Part shown: positions 1-5,684 of the stretch, one piece after another | Layout: every line of letters starts with the position of its first letter | Position numbering within the stretch: the stretch's first letter is position 1 | Assembly: GCA_947478965.1 (NCBI GenBank) | Contig: CANJXW010000006.1 | Span: forward strand, 1-11,140 | DNA: 11,140 nucleotides | Direction of reading: 5' to 3' | From: Candidatus Nanopelagicaceae bacterium | Lineage (GTDB): Bacteria > Actinomycetota > Actinomycetes > Nanopelagicales > Nanopelagicaceae | Program-made: the position numbers and the translations under genes | Notes under the pieces: generated by a model | What the model saw: only the letters and a program-made list of their open reading frames with translations | The model's database searches: none | Told to the model about the DNA's origin: nothing

Positions 1-45
1 CATCGGTGAAAATATCTCTTTTCATAAGATTGATGACTTCAAAAT

Positions 46-1164
46 CTAGTCAACCCACGCTTCATAATATGATTCTCTGCCGTCAAAAGCTGTTGGTGAA
101 TCATCCTGCGTTTCAAGAGTTATTTTGTAAACATCGGTTGAACTCATTGGGGTCGGAAGATAAACCTTAAAAGCGTTCGATGGCATTCCACCGCCCGATA
201 GCGCCGTTTCCACGGCAAATGCATGGCCATAGCTGCCATGCTCTTGTGGCCAATGCCAATCGTTATAAATTGGCAGAAGAAAAAGTGCAGCATCTTGCGA
301 CACGAGAGGTTGACCGGTGTGAACACCAACTGGGGTATACCCGCTTCCCCACCAGACATTGATCGACCGATCGATTGCACCGTTTTGATTTGAAAGAACC
401 AGAGGCTCGCTGCTCTCGTTGTCATAGACCTTGACTGTGAAAATCTTTCCAGAACATGCAGTTGGAATTTCCGAAACTACTATTTCTGAAAGATTAAATC
501 CTCCCCCGCCAGGACTATTGATGAAGGTAAGTGGTGCGCCTGCTGTAAATTCAATAATGTTGCTTAGTTCTATATATCCGCCACTGTTGTCATCAATATA
601 GATGATCGTTGTATCTGCAGGAATTCCAGTGCCGCTTACGAGCATTCCGAGAGCAAGGTGTGAAACATCTAGATTTAGCCAACCTTGTCCGTAGTATTCT
701 CCTGGGCTGTTATTTAGCGCAGAACCGCCACCAGTTGGTACAAGGGTGGATGGGATTCCTTTACTTCCGGTGAAAGTTATCGGGAATGTGCCCACGCCAC
801 GAGGTTGGTTATTGAGATACAACCAACCCCCGCCATCAAATCCACGAACGACAGTCCCTTCCGGGATATCGCGACCTCCGTCAGAGAGAACCATTCCAAT
901 TGAGATGCCCGAATACGAAGGGAGTTGAAGATACGTTCCCTCCATATCGCCCGAGTAAGTCACAACATCAGGTTCTGAGTTATAGAAAGTAGAAGCTGGA
1001 GTAACGGTGACTGATTGTTCACCGCTGCATGAAACAGTCTGTGCAACGCCTTGGCCGAATTCGACAGGACCAGAATTTATGCTGATATTTGCGGCAAGGG
1101 TTGAACTCAACGCAAGCGTTGTAGCAATGACGCTCACGCCAACAAGTAATCTAAATTTCTTCAT
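46..1164 (-). CDS. Secreted surface-type paralog A, two GMxVxG modules
   Basis: I recognise no named function. The 372-residue product starts with a short basic stretch and a hydrophobic signal segment (about 5-25, ending S-T-L-A-A), so it is probably exported. Residues 26-56 hold the family signature NxxINSGPVEFGQGVAQTVSC (Cys46). Two related modules follow at about 79-133 and 162-216, each with a G-M-x-[VL] turn and an I-P-x-[GD]-T turn. A second shared block at about 223-255 has Cys237 followed by SGKIFTVKVYDNE. The C-terminus carries VYKITLETQDDSP, shared with the upstream paralog. Cys46 and Cys237 are the only cysteines, so a disulfide is possible. The ATG at 1164 has only a weak GAGA-type ribosome site. 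It lies 35 bases after the stop of the 2090-1200 gene and is probably cotranscribed with it. Inference: an extracellular or cell-surface beta-rich protein, perhaps adhesive. The export call is fairly secure; the role is unknown. Confidence 0.8.
   Translation of the reverse strand: MKKFRLLVGVSVIATTLALSSTLAANISINSGPVEFGQGVAQTVSCSGEQSVTVTPASTFYNSEPDVVTYSGDMEGTYLQLPSYSGISIGMVLSDGGRDIPEGTVVRGFDGGGWLYLNNQPRGVGTFPITFTGSKGIPSTLVPTGGGSALNNSPGEYYGQGWLNLDVSHLALGMLVSGTGIPADTTIIYIDDNSGGYIELSNIIEFTAGAPLTFINSPGGGGFNLSEIVVSEIPTACSGKIFTVKVYDNESSEPLVLSNQNGAIDRSINVWWGSGYTPVGVHTGQPLVSQDAALFLLPIYNDWHWPQEHGSYGHAFAVETALSGGGMPSNAFKVYLPTPMSSTDVYKITLETQDDSPTAFDGRESYYEAWVD
517..681 (-). repeat. GMxVxGxxIPxGT module, copy 2 of paralog A
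   Basis: This encodes residues about 162-216 of the 1164-46 gene. Visible pattern: L-N-L-D..L..GM-L-V-S-G-T-G-I-P-A-D-T, then Y-I-E-L-S and a final L-T-F. It aligns by eye with the copy at 766-930 and with the single copy at 1632-1811. A similar motif (GMxVSGxGIPxGTxI...ITLS) is, from memory, frequent in phage structural and bacterial surface proteins. Boundaries are approximate. Confidence 0.65.
766..930 (-). repeat. GMxVxGxxIPxGT module, copy 1 of paralog A
   Basis: This encodes residues about 79-133 of the 1164-46 gene: L-Q-L..SGISIGMVLSDGGRDIPEGT, then a Gly-rich turn, W-L-Y-L-N-N and I-T-F-T. It has the same layout as copy 2 (hydrophobic strand, GMxV, IPxGT, xLxLS-like strand, xLTF) but clearly diverged sequence, so the duplication is older than the 53-base identity shared with paralog B. 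Confidence 0.6.
1010..1062 (-). repeat. 53-base direct repeat shared with 1891-1943 (copy 1)
   Basis: The 53 bases here are identical to 1891-1943, including synonymous positions, and flanking bases on both sides diverge quickly. It encodes the C-terminal part of the EFGQGVAQTVSCSGEQSV signature of paralog A. This fits recent duplication or gene conversion between neighbouring paralogs. Confidence 0.9.
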
Positions 1165-1199
1165 GGTTCTATCTCACTATTCCAGAATCTTGGCTATAA

Positions 1200-2090
1200 C
1201 TAGTTCCACCAGCCATAAAAGCTGGAATTGTTACCGATATTGAGGGCTGGTGAATCATCTTGCGTTTCAACAGTAATTTTGTAAACCTTCGTGGCATCGA
1301 CAGATTTAGGTAAGTTGACTCGGAAAGCCCCAGATGGAATATCTGTATATCGGTTAGTTTCTATCGCCAGCTTGTCGTTATATGAATTGCCATACCAATC
1401 GCCATACGTACGATTGTCGGCTGGGAAATTTAGAACTGCTTCGTTCAGACTAGATCCACGAGCACCATTCGCCCACCAAACCATGGCTGAAGTATCGCCA
1501 TCTCCAAAGTCAGAAATTGAAAGCGGAGTCGAATTCTCGTTGTCATAGATCTTGATCGTAAATACTTTATTTGCACACTCAGCAGGAATATCCGAAATCA
1601 TGATGCTTGAAAGTTTAAATGATCCATTGTTGCCAAAAGATAAATTCCCAGTCGGCCCATCTACTGGATCTAGCGTTGTTGAGATTCGTACGATGTTGTA
1701 ATTATCGCCATCGAACTTTGGGACGATTTCAGTGATCACAGTTCCCGTAGGAATATTTGTACCTGTTACTTCCATTCCTGCGGTAAGAGAATCAGCGTCG
1801 ATGTCGAGCTCATGGGTGTCCCACCCTGACTCCGCAAATGGAATAACAATAATGTTGGTGTTTATGAATGAGCTATCTGGCGTAACTATTACTGATTGTT
1901 CACCGCTGCATGAAACAGTCTGTGCAACGCCTTGGCCGAATTCAACGGGGCCAGAGTTAATGTTGATATTAGCTGCAAGAGTTGAGCTCACTGCGATTGC
2001 ACCGGCGACAATCCCGATACCAAGGAGAGCGCGAAGCCCCTTCTTCTTTGACTGCCCATCGTTGCCATCTCGTACGCTCAGAATCTTCAC
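1200..2090 (-). CDS. Secreted surface-type paralog B, one GMxVxG module
   Basis: No named function is recognised. I choose the GTG at 2090 because GGAGG lies six bases upstream (2097-2101). A TTG at 2117 would extend the frame but has no ribosome site, and the promoter proposed at 2131-2159 fits the GTG better. The resulting 296-residue product has a basic cytoplasmic stretch, a hydrophobic signal segment (about 18-40), and then the signature NININSGPVEFGQGVAQTVSC (Cys61). One GMEVTGTNIPTGT module follows (about 94-153). The second block contains Cys172, then ANKVFTIKIYDNE, and the C-terminus has VYKITVETQDDSP. The layout matches paralog A but with one module fewer. It is first in a two-gene unit with 1164-46. 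A palindrome resembling those at two other promoters lies about 90 bases upstream. Probably exported and surface-associated; role unknown. Confidence 0.82.
   Translation of the reverse strand: MKILSVRDGNDGQSKKKGLRALLGIGIVAGAIAVSSTLAANININSGPVEFGQGVAQTVSCSGEQSVIVTPDSSFINTNIIVIPFAESGWDTHELDIDADSLTAGMEVTGTNIPTGTVITEIVPKFDGDNYNIVRISTTLDPVDGPTGNLSFGNNGSFKLSSIMISDIPAECANKVFTIKIYDNENSTPLSISDFGDGDTSAMVWWANGARGSSLNEAVLNFPADNRTYGDWYGNSYNDKLAIETNRYTDIPSGAFRVNLPKSVDATKVYKITVETQDDSPALNIGNNSSFYGWWN
1632..1811 (-). repeat. GMxVxGxxIPxGT module, single copy in paralog B
   Basis: This encodes residues about 94-153 of the gene starting at 2090: LDIDADSLTAGMEVTGTNIP, then TGTVI, a Gly/Asn-rich turn, V-R-I-S and N-L-S-F. 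It occupies the same place, between the two shared cysteine blocks, as the two copies in paralog A. The two shorter paralogs lack it. Confidence 0.65.
1891..1943 (-). repeat. 53-base direct repeat shared with 1010-1062 (copy 2)
   Basis: Identical over 53 bases to 1010-1062. It lies at the same position in the homologous gene, so it is part of the paralogous alignment rather than a mobile repeat. The abrupt rise in identity relative to the flanks suggests gene conversion or strong recent shared ancestry. Confidence 0.9.
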
Positions 2091-2096
2091 AAAATG

Positions 2097-2101
2097 CCTC
2101 C
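2097..2101 (-). promoter_or_regulatory. Ribosome binding site that fixes the GTG start at 2090
   Basis: Read on the minus strand this is GGAGG followed by CATTTT and then GTG, an optimal spacing of six bases. It is among the strongest Shine-Dalgarno sites in the window and decides the start of paralog B. Confidence 0.8.
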
Positions 2102-2130
2102 GGTGGTTAGTCTTCAAAGGGTCGCCCTAG

Positions 2131-2159
2131 GCGATAACCCTCTCAATCACCGTTGTCAA
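2131..2159 (-). promoter_or_regulatory. Sigma-70-like promoter for paralogs B and A
   Basis: On the minus strand, a perfect -35 TTGACA (2154-2159) is followed after 17 bases by TATCGC (2131-2136) as a -10. A start of transcription near 2125 would leave a leader of about 35 bases containing the GGAGG site. The palindrome at 2172-2189 sits 12 bases upstream of the -35, a position suited to an activator. A small inverted repeat, TCGCC-CTA-GGCGA, overlaps the -10 (2122-2134). The -10 is weak, so confidence is moderate. Confidence 0.5.
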
Positions 2160-2171
2160 AGACAAGGTATG

Positions 2172-2189
2172 GGTTGGGATAGCCCAACC
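2172..2189. promoter_or_regulatory. Palindrome GGTTGGG-N4-CCCAACC, site 1
   Basis: GGTTGGG ATAG CCCAACC is a perfect seven-base inverted repeat with a four-base spacer, in the 131-base gap upstream of paralog B. Near-identical elements occur at 3572-3589 and 8062-8079. There is no T-run after it on either strand, so it does not look like an intrinsic terminator. It is more likely a dimeric transcription-factor operator. Confidence 0.7.
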
Positions 2190-2215
2190 TTCGCATCTTT
2201 AGAATTGGGGCTATC
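2178..2215 (-). other. Alternative inverted repeat overlapping palindrome site 1
   Basis: GATAGCCC (2178-2185) is complementary to GGGCTATC (2208-2215). With one bulged base the pairing extends by AA/TT (2186-2187 with 2205-2206). In a transcript running on from the 2785-2222 gene, this stem would compete with the hairpin of the 2172-2189 palindrome, giving two mutually exclusive folds just after that gene's stop. It could be an mRNA 3' end structure, or chance. No U-tract follows. Confidence 0.35.
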
Positions 2216-2221
2216 GGTTAC

Positions 2222-2785
2222 CTATGGGTTTGAAGGATCGCTGCTTATTTTTAGATAGTTAATGTCCGGTGCCAGAGTCAGTGGATTATCTGCAAAGGCA
2301 ACGGTAAAGGTTCCAGTATTTGAGTCATAGGAAAGCTGATGACTCTCATCCCCCAGCCCAATCGGCGTACCCGACTGGTTTACCAAGACAACAGAGGCGA
2401 TGTTATCAATCATGAGTGTCACACTTGTTGCACTCTCGGTGCCAGATGGATTAGAAAAGAGTGGGCGCGGAGATGTATCAAGGTCTCCCGTTTTATAGGC
2501 TTGGATTGCAAATTTAGTATTTTTGCAGGCAAATGGGTCGAGCCCTTCAATGATGAAACTATTGACCTTTGACAAGCCATCGTAAATAGCAGGAGTCTTG
2601 CCCATATCGATATAGATCCAGTCATCGCAAGCTGCAATTTGGTAAACGCCTTGGCTAAATTCACTCGGCGCACCTGAATTGAGATTTATCTTTGCAGCAA
2701 AAGATGATCCTGCAGCGACAAGCACGAGAAGAGTAATTCCAACGATCATTTGGCGGGTCTTAGAGAAATACTTTTGATACAACAC
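2222..2785 (-). CDS. Secreted surface-type paralog C, no inserted module
   Basis: No named function is recognised. The product has 187 residues and is the shortest family member. A hydrophobic export segment (about 13-30, VGITLLVLVAAGSSFAA) is followed by AKINLNSG..SEFSQGVYQIAAC (Cys53), and then the second cysteine block DPFACKNTKFAIQAY (Cys87). The GMxVxG module is absent between these blocks. The C-terminus (NTGTFTVAFADNPLTLAPDI then NYLKIS) matches the family's final strand pattern only loosely. The GTG start at 2785 has GGTGATC upstream, which can pair with the extended anti-Shine-Dalgarno sequence, though the spacing is long; the start is therefore moderately sure. It begins 26 bases after the stop of the 3507-2812 gene and is likely in the same transcript. 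Role inferred only as extracellular or surface protein. Confidence 0.75.
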   Translation of the reverse strand: MLYQKYFSKTRQMIVGITLLVLVAAGSSFAAKINLNSGAPSEFSQGVYQIAACDDWIYIDMGKTPAIYDGLSKVNSFIIEGLDPFACKNTKFAIQAYKTGDLDTSPRPLFSNPSGTESATSVTLMIDNIASVVLVNQSGTPIGLGDESHQLSYDSNTGTFTVAFADNPLTLAPDINYLKISSDPSNP

Positions 2786-2811
2786 CTTTGCTGATCACCA
2801 ACCCTGCGTTG

Positions 2812-3507
2812 CTAGGAATTATTGGCAACTGTTTCGACAGTTGTCCGACCTACGCGTTGTCCATCAATATTTACAGTCAAAGCAGTTGGATCAATATAGA
2901 AGGTGACATCCGCAGATGTTGGATCAAGATTTGTGCCGTCATAAATTGATGTTCCAGAAACCGAGAGATTAACCGCTGCGTTTATCTCTGAAGAAATTAC
3001 AGAGCCGTCGGCAGATAAGTATGCGAGCGCAAGTTCGGCAGCATCACCAGTGTTAATTGGAGCATCAACGTTAGGGAGCGTTACTTGAAGAACATGTGGT
3101 GATGGATCAGCGCCTTCGACTCCGCCGATGGCAAGTTCTGCGCCCATGGTGTCAATGAGGCGAACACGCAGCTTCTTTCCCTTACATGCAAGCAAATCTA
3201 AATTTGAGATAGTCACTGCGCGAACTCTGAAATATCCTGCAGATGTGTCATCTACCGTTGGAGCGGAATGCCATTCCTCGCCGATGGATGCGTAAACGGT
3301 TGCATCACATGCAACTGCTTGTTGTGAACCCTGACCAAATTCAAGTGCGCCAGAACCAACTGTGACGCTCGCTGCAAAAGTTGAGAGCAAGAAAGGAACA
3401 ACAGCTAAGACTGTAACTCCAATAACGATTCGGGATTTATAACCACCAGCGCCGCCAAAACCAGATGTCACGCGACCGCTCAGCGGTGAGTGCAGACCTG
3501 ATGGCAT
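2812..3507 (-). CDS. Secreted surface-type paralog D, no inserted module
   Basis: No named function is recognised. The product has 231 residues with an unusually long N-terminal region (about 25 residues, Gly/Ser-rich, few charges) before the hydrophobic segment (26-46, ending LSTFAA). The family signature is ASVTVGSGALEFGQGSQQAV followed by AC (Cys67). The second block, SNLDLLACKGKKLRVRLID, contains Cys108. The remainder is Asp/Ala/Thr-rich and ends in TTVETVANNS, echoing the ITVETQ ending of the larger paralogs. The ATG start is supported by a GGAAGGGGATC stretch just upstream. A palindrome (3572-3589) and promoter-like hexamers precede it, so it is probably the first gene of the unit with 2785-2222. 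Likely exported or membrane-anchored; biological role unknown. Confidence 0.78.
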   Translation of the reverse strand: MPSGLHSPLSGRVTSGFGGAGGYKSRIVIGVTVLAVVPFLLSTFAASVTVGSGALEFGQGSQQAVACDATVYASIGEEWHSAPTVDDTSAGYFRVRAVTISNLDLLACKGKKLRVRLIDTMGAELAIGGVEGADPSPHVLQVTLPNVDAPINTGDAAELALAYLSADGSVISSEINAAVNLSVSGTSIYDGTNLDPTSADVTFYIDPTALTVNIDGQRVGRTTVETVANNS

Positions 3508-3536
3508 TGATGGATCCCCTTCCTTGACTTAGCGCA

Positions 3537-3564
3537 AGGCTACGCAGCAAGGGGCTAATGACAA
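3537..3564 (-). promoter_or_regulatory. Weak promoter-like hexamers for paralogs D and C
   Basis: On the minus strand, TTGTCA (3559-3564) and TAGCCT (3537-3542) are 16 bases apart. They would start a short leader that still includes the GGAAGG ribosome site. The palindrome at 3572-3589 lies seven bases upstream of the -35. The -10 match is poor. Confidence 0.35.
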
Positions 3565-3571
3565 AGATCTA

Positions 3572-3589
3572 CGTTGGGAAGACCCAACC
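3572..3589. promoter_or_regulatory. Palindrome GGTTGGG-N4-CCCAACC, site 2
   Basis: CGTTGGG AAGA CCCAACC matches the other two sites except for the first base (C instead of G), leaving six paired bases around a four-base spacer. It lies in the 89-base gap between the stop of the 4349-3597 gene and the start of paralog D. No T-run follows on the minus strand, so a terminator is less likely than an operator. Confidence 0.65.
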
Positions 3590-3596
3590 TTTATGG

Positions 3597-4349
3597 CTAT
3601 TTGCCAGAGAGTTCGACTTGGCCTTTTTTGACCTCAAGGCTGATTCCAAGGGCTAAAATCTGGGTCGTTCGGATATTTTCTCCGACCCCTGCATTACAGA
3701 GGCGTTCATCGAGGGTCGGCTCATTTACTGCGATCACCCGAAAGAGCACGCTGCTTCCGCTGACAATTCCACTCGTTGACAGAGCCATGCCACCTTGGCC
3801 ATTGATCTTGGCCAGAACCTGATCGCTTGGTCCGCTCAGGATGAGCGAATCAGTGAGGTCGCCGCTGATGAGGCCGCCGCCTTCGAGCTCACTCTCTGCA
3901 GAACCTTTCTGCGAAATATCGAATACTGCTCCGGGGCTATTGGCGCAGAATAAAATTGTTGAAGCCCCTGTAACGCTGATATGTGGAAAGCGAAGTGTTT
4001 TTGCACGAGGATCCGCGCGAAGTGAAGCCGGAATATGAATGATCAGCCCTTGGCTAGTCAAAGCATGGGGTGGAACTGTTGGAGATGGCGTTGCAGTTGG
4101 GCTTTCTGAAACGCTCACAGGTGGAGTCACTTCAGGCGATGCTTGCGCTGTCGCCGACTCACTTGGTGTTGGAGATGGCGTTGCAGATTGCTCAGGCGCA
4201 AGAGTTTGGGTTGCAACAGGAGTCCCACCTGAAAATTCATCAGCGAGGGTTGGTCCAACCTTGGCGAGAAAGAGCGCGACAAGTGTAAGAAGGAGGAAAC
4301 GAATCAGGAGCGTCCTTGATCGACTCTCTTGGCTGAGAAAAAATTTCAC
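3597..4349 (-). CDS. Secreted or anchored protein with Pro/Ser/Thr-rich linker
   Basis: No family is recognised. The 250-residue product has a basic N-terminus and a hydrophobic segment at about 14-36 (signal peptide or single anchor). A low-complexity linker at about 43-95, rich in Thr, Pro, Ser and Ala with repeated ATPSPT, looks wall-spanning. A compact C-terminal domain follows (about 98-250) with only two cysteines (Cys135, Cys218) and Gly/Ser-rich beta-type segments such as GLISGDLTDSLILSG. It lacks the EFGQG signature of its downstream neighbours. The GTG at 4349 has no ribosome site, but TATGCT on the minus strand (4356-4361) lies six bases upstream, which suits a leaderless transcript. 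It starts 55 bases from a divergent plus-strand gene. Inference: a surface domain held off the membrane by a flexible stalk. Confidence 0.75.
   Translation of the reverse strand: MKFFLSQESRSRTLLIRFLLLTLVALFLAKVGPTLADEFSGGTPVATQTLAPEQSATPSPTPSESATAQASPEVTPPVSVSESPTATPSPTVPPHALTSQGLIIHIPASLRADPRAKTLRFPHISVTGASTILFCANSPGAVFDISQKGSAESELEGGGLISGDLTDSLILSGPSDQVLAKINGQGGMALSTSGIVSGSSVLFRVIAVNEPTLDERLCNAGVGENIRTTQILALGISLEVKKGQVELSGK
4077..4186 (-). repeat. 20-base direct repeat in the stalk region
   Basis: The same 20 bases occur at 4077-4096 and 4167-4186, exactly 90 bases (30 codons) apart and in frame. They encode ATPSPT and flanks within the Pro/Ser/Thr linker of the 4349-3597 gene. Recombination between the copies would shorten or lengthen the stalk by 30 residues without breaking the frame. 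Confidence 0.85.
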
Positions 4350-4404
4350 GGCGCAAGCATATCTACATCCCCATTGTTTGAGTATCTAAGGTATTTTCAC
4401 CAAC

Positions 4405-5154
4405 ATGGCTAAAGGGAAGAAAAGCGAAGAAGATCAGCAGATAGCTCATTCACTCTTGAGTTGGGCCAAGACACACAAGGTCGATACCGATCCATATGTA
4501 TCAGGCTTACACGCTGCCCTTAGCTCACCGAGTAATTTGGCGATGTGGGCAACATTGCCGCCCCTTGAATATCTCCCTTTTACGCAAACATCAGAAGGTT
4601 CTCAGAGCCTGTCAATCAATAACGCCCTCACCATTGCCAGAAATATTCTCGTCTTTGTACCTGTAGCGCTGACATGGGCTGCCGTTGGTCAAGCAACGAC
4701 AGCATTTACAATCTATGTAAAGGCAAATCCCAATTCAGTCACTAACTTTCTCGAATTTTGGCAAGATGGCTACGGAGTCCTCAGTTCTAACTGGACTATT
4801 GGGCATATTGCAAACCTCGATTTTCTCCTCATCTCTTTAGTTATTGGGCTGACTTTGGCTACATCATTCCTCGGAAAAAGAGGGAGATCTCGCCATGCTG
4901 CGGGTCAGAGAAAAGTTGATGCAGATCGAATGCGAATCGGCCTTGCGCTTACCGAATACCTCTACGGCAAGCGGGCGGTTACACCAGCGACACTGAATCA
5001 AAACGTATCTGCCTCGATCTCAAATCTGCGTATCGCCAGCAAGCTACTCGAAAAGGGAGTCGCGGCGCAGAATAAGTTCTTATCTTCAACGCCAAGCAAT
5101 AAAGAGCTTATGGCGGAACTCAAGAAAAATAATAAAAGTAAAGACATAGCCTAG
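4405..5154 (+). CDS. Two-TM membrane protein, possible MotA/TolQ-like partner
   Basis: The 249-residue product has a hydrophilic N-terminus (1-75) and one TM helix at about 80-103 (ARNILVFVPVALTWAAVGQA). A non-cytoplasmic-looking loop (about 104-134, ANPNSVTNFLEFWQDGYG) leads to a second TM at about 136-157. The C-terminal region (about 158-249) is basic and helical, with no further TM. I do not recognise it as a named family. The pairing with a small MotB-like protein eight bases downstream suggests a divergent ion-channel partner of MotA/TolQ/ExbB type, although those usually have three or four TM helices, so this is inference. The start ATG lacks a ribosome site; TAAGGT at 4387-4392 could be a -10 giving a very short leader. 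It is transcribed divergently from the 4349-3597 gene. Confidence 0.75.
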   Translation: MAKGKKSEEDQQIAHSLLSWAKTHKVDTDPYVSGLHAALSSPSNLAMWATLPPLEYLPFTQTSEGSQSLSINNALTIARNILVFVPVALTWAAVGQATTAFTIYVKANPNSVTNFLEFWQDGYGVLSSNWTIGHIANLDFLLISLVIGLTLATSFLGKRGRSRHAAGQRKVDADRMRIGLALTEYLYGKRAVTPATLNQNVSASISNLRIASKLLEKGVAAQNKFLSSTPSNKELMAELKKNNKSKDIA

Positions 5155-5161
5155 GTTTTTG

Positions 5162-5665
5162 ATGAATATTCGCGGAACAACAACTATTCCTGAAGAGGAA
5201 GATTTAACCCCTCAAGCCGGATGGATGTATGCAGACCTCTTCCTTGCCCTCATGGTTATATTTTTAGCGACTATTTCATTTGTTCCGCAATTGAGTAATA
5301 ACTCAACGAAATTTAGGACTGCAACGGTTCAACCGAAATCAGCATATAACTACGATAAAGGCCTTTCCCTGGTCTACACGAAATTCGATATAGCCGAGAT
5401 CTCTGCCGACATTGCAAAGTTTGAAGCAACGGAAAATTTACCAGCTGCGACAGATATTATTTATGTTCAGGTTGTAGGTGGATATGATCCAAAAGACGAA
5501 ACACCTCAACAAGGAACTCTGAGAGCCCTTGCCTTTAGCTTTCTCTTAAATTCAGATGCATCGCCACTCTTTATGCATGCAGCGACAAACTTGGGCGCAA
5601 GCGATCAAATTAAGGTTGACCAGATTTTATTGCGTCTTACCTTTGCTGCTAAATTAAAACTTTAA
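5162..5665 (+). CDS. Small single-TM protein, MotB/TolR-like
   Basis: The 167-residue product has a short acidic N-terminus (EEEDL) and one TM helix at about 21-43 (GWMYADLFLALMVIFLATIS). Asp25 sits at the start of the helix in the context W-x-x-A-D-L, which resembles the MotB/TolR/ExbD helix whose conserved Asp carries protons or sodium ions. The remaining periplasm-side region (about 44-167) contains VQVVGGYDPKDETPQQGTLR, followed by ALAFSFLL, faintly like the 'V.GHTD...N..LS..RA..V' core of OmpA-type peptidoglycan-binding domains, but short and degenerate. I prefer the ATG at 5162 over the TTG one codon earlier. It begins seven bases after the upstream stop, so the two form an operon. It converges on the histidine kinase gene. 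Ion-channel role is inference. Confidence 0.7.
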   Translation: MNIRGTTTIPEEEDLTPQAGWMYADLFLALMVIFLATISFVPQLSNNSTKFRTATVQPKSAYNYDKGLSLVYTKFDIAEISADIAKFEATENLPAATDIIYVQVVGGYDPKDETPQQGTLRALAFSFLLNSDASPLFMHAATNLGASDQIKVDQILLRLTFAAKLKL

Positions 5666-5684
5666 CTACTTCTCTACATTAAGC

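Noticed and set aside
1..45. Possible start of another minus-strand gene (ATG at 25, reading MKRDIFTD to the window edge).
   Set aside because: Only eight codons are visible and there is no convincing ribosome site; too little to call.
3572..3589. Reading the palindromes at 3572 and 2172 as intrinsic terminators of the preceding minus-strand genes.
   Set aside because: Neither is followed by a T-run, and the third copy sits between two divergent genes where no terminator would be placed.
4248..4260. GGTTGGTCCAACC, a shorter relative of the shared palindrome.
   Set aside because: It lies inside the coding region of the 4349-3597 gene and lacks the four-base spacer, so it is probably chance.
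46..4349. Idea that the secreted paralogs are pilins or SipW/TasA-like fibres.
   Set aside because: No prepilin peptidase site with Glu at +5 is present and I cannot see a TasA signature; the resemblance is limited to a hydrophobic N-terminus and beta-rich composition.
5666..5684. Possible bidirectional terminator between the convergent MotB-like and kinase genes.
   Set aside because: The 19-base gap has no GC-rich inverted repeat or T-run; I see no terminator there.
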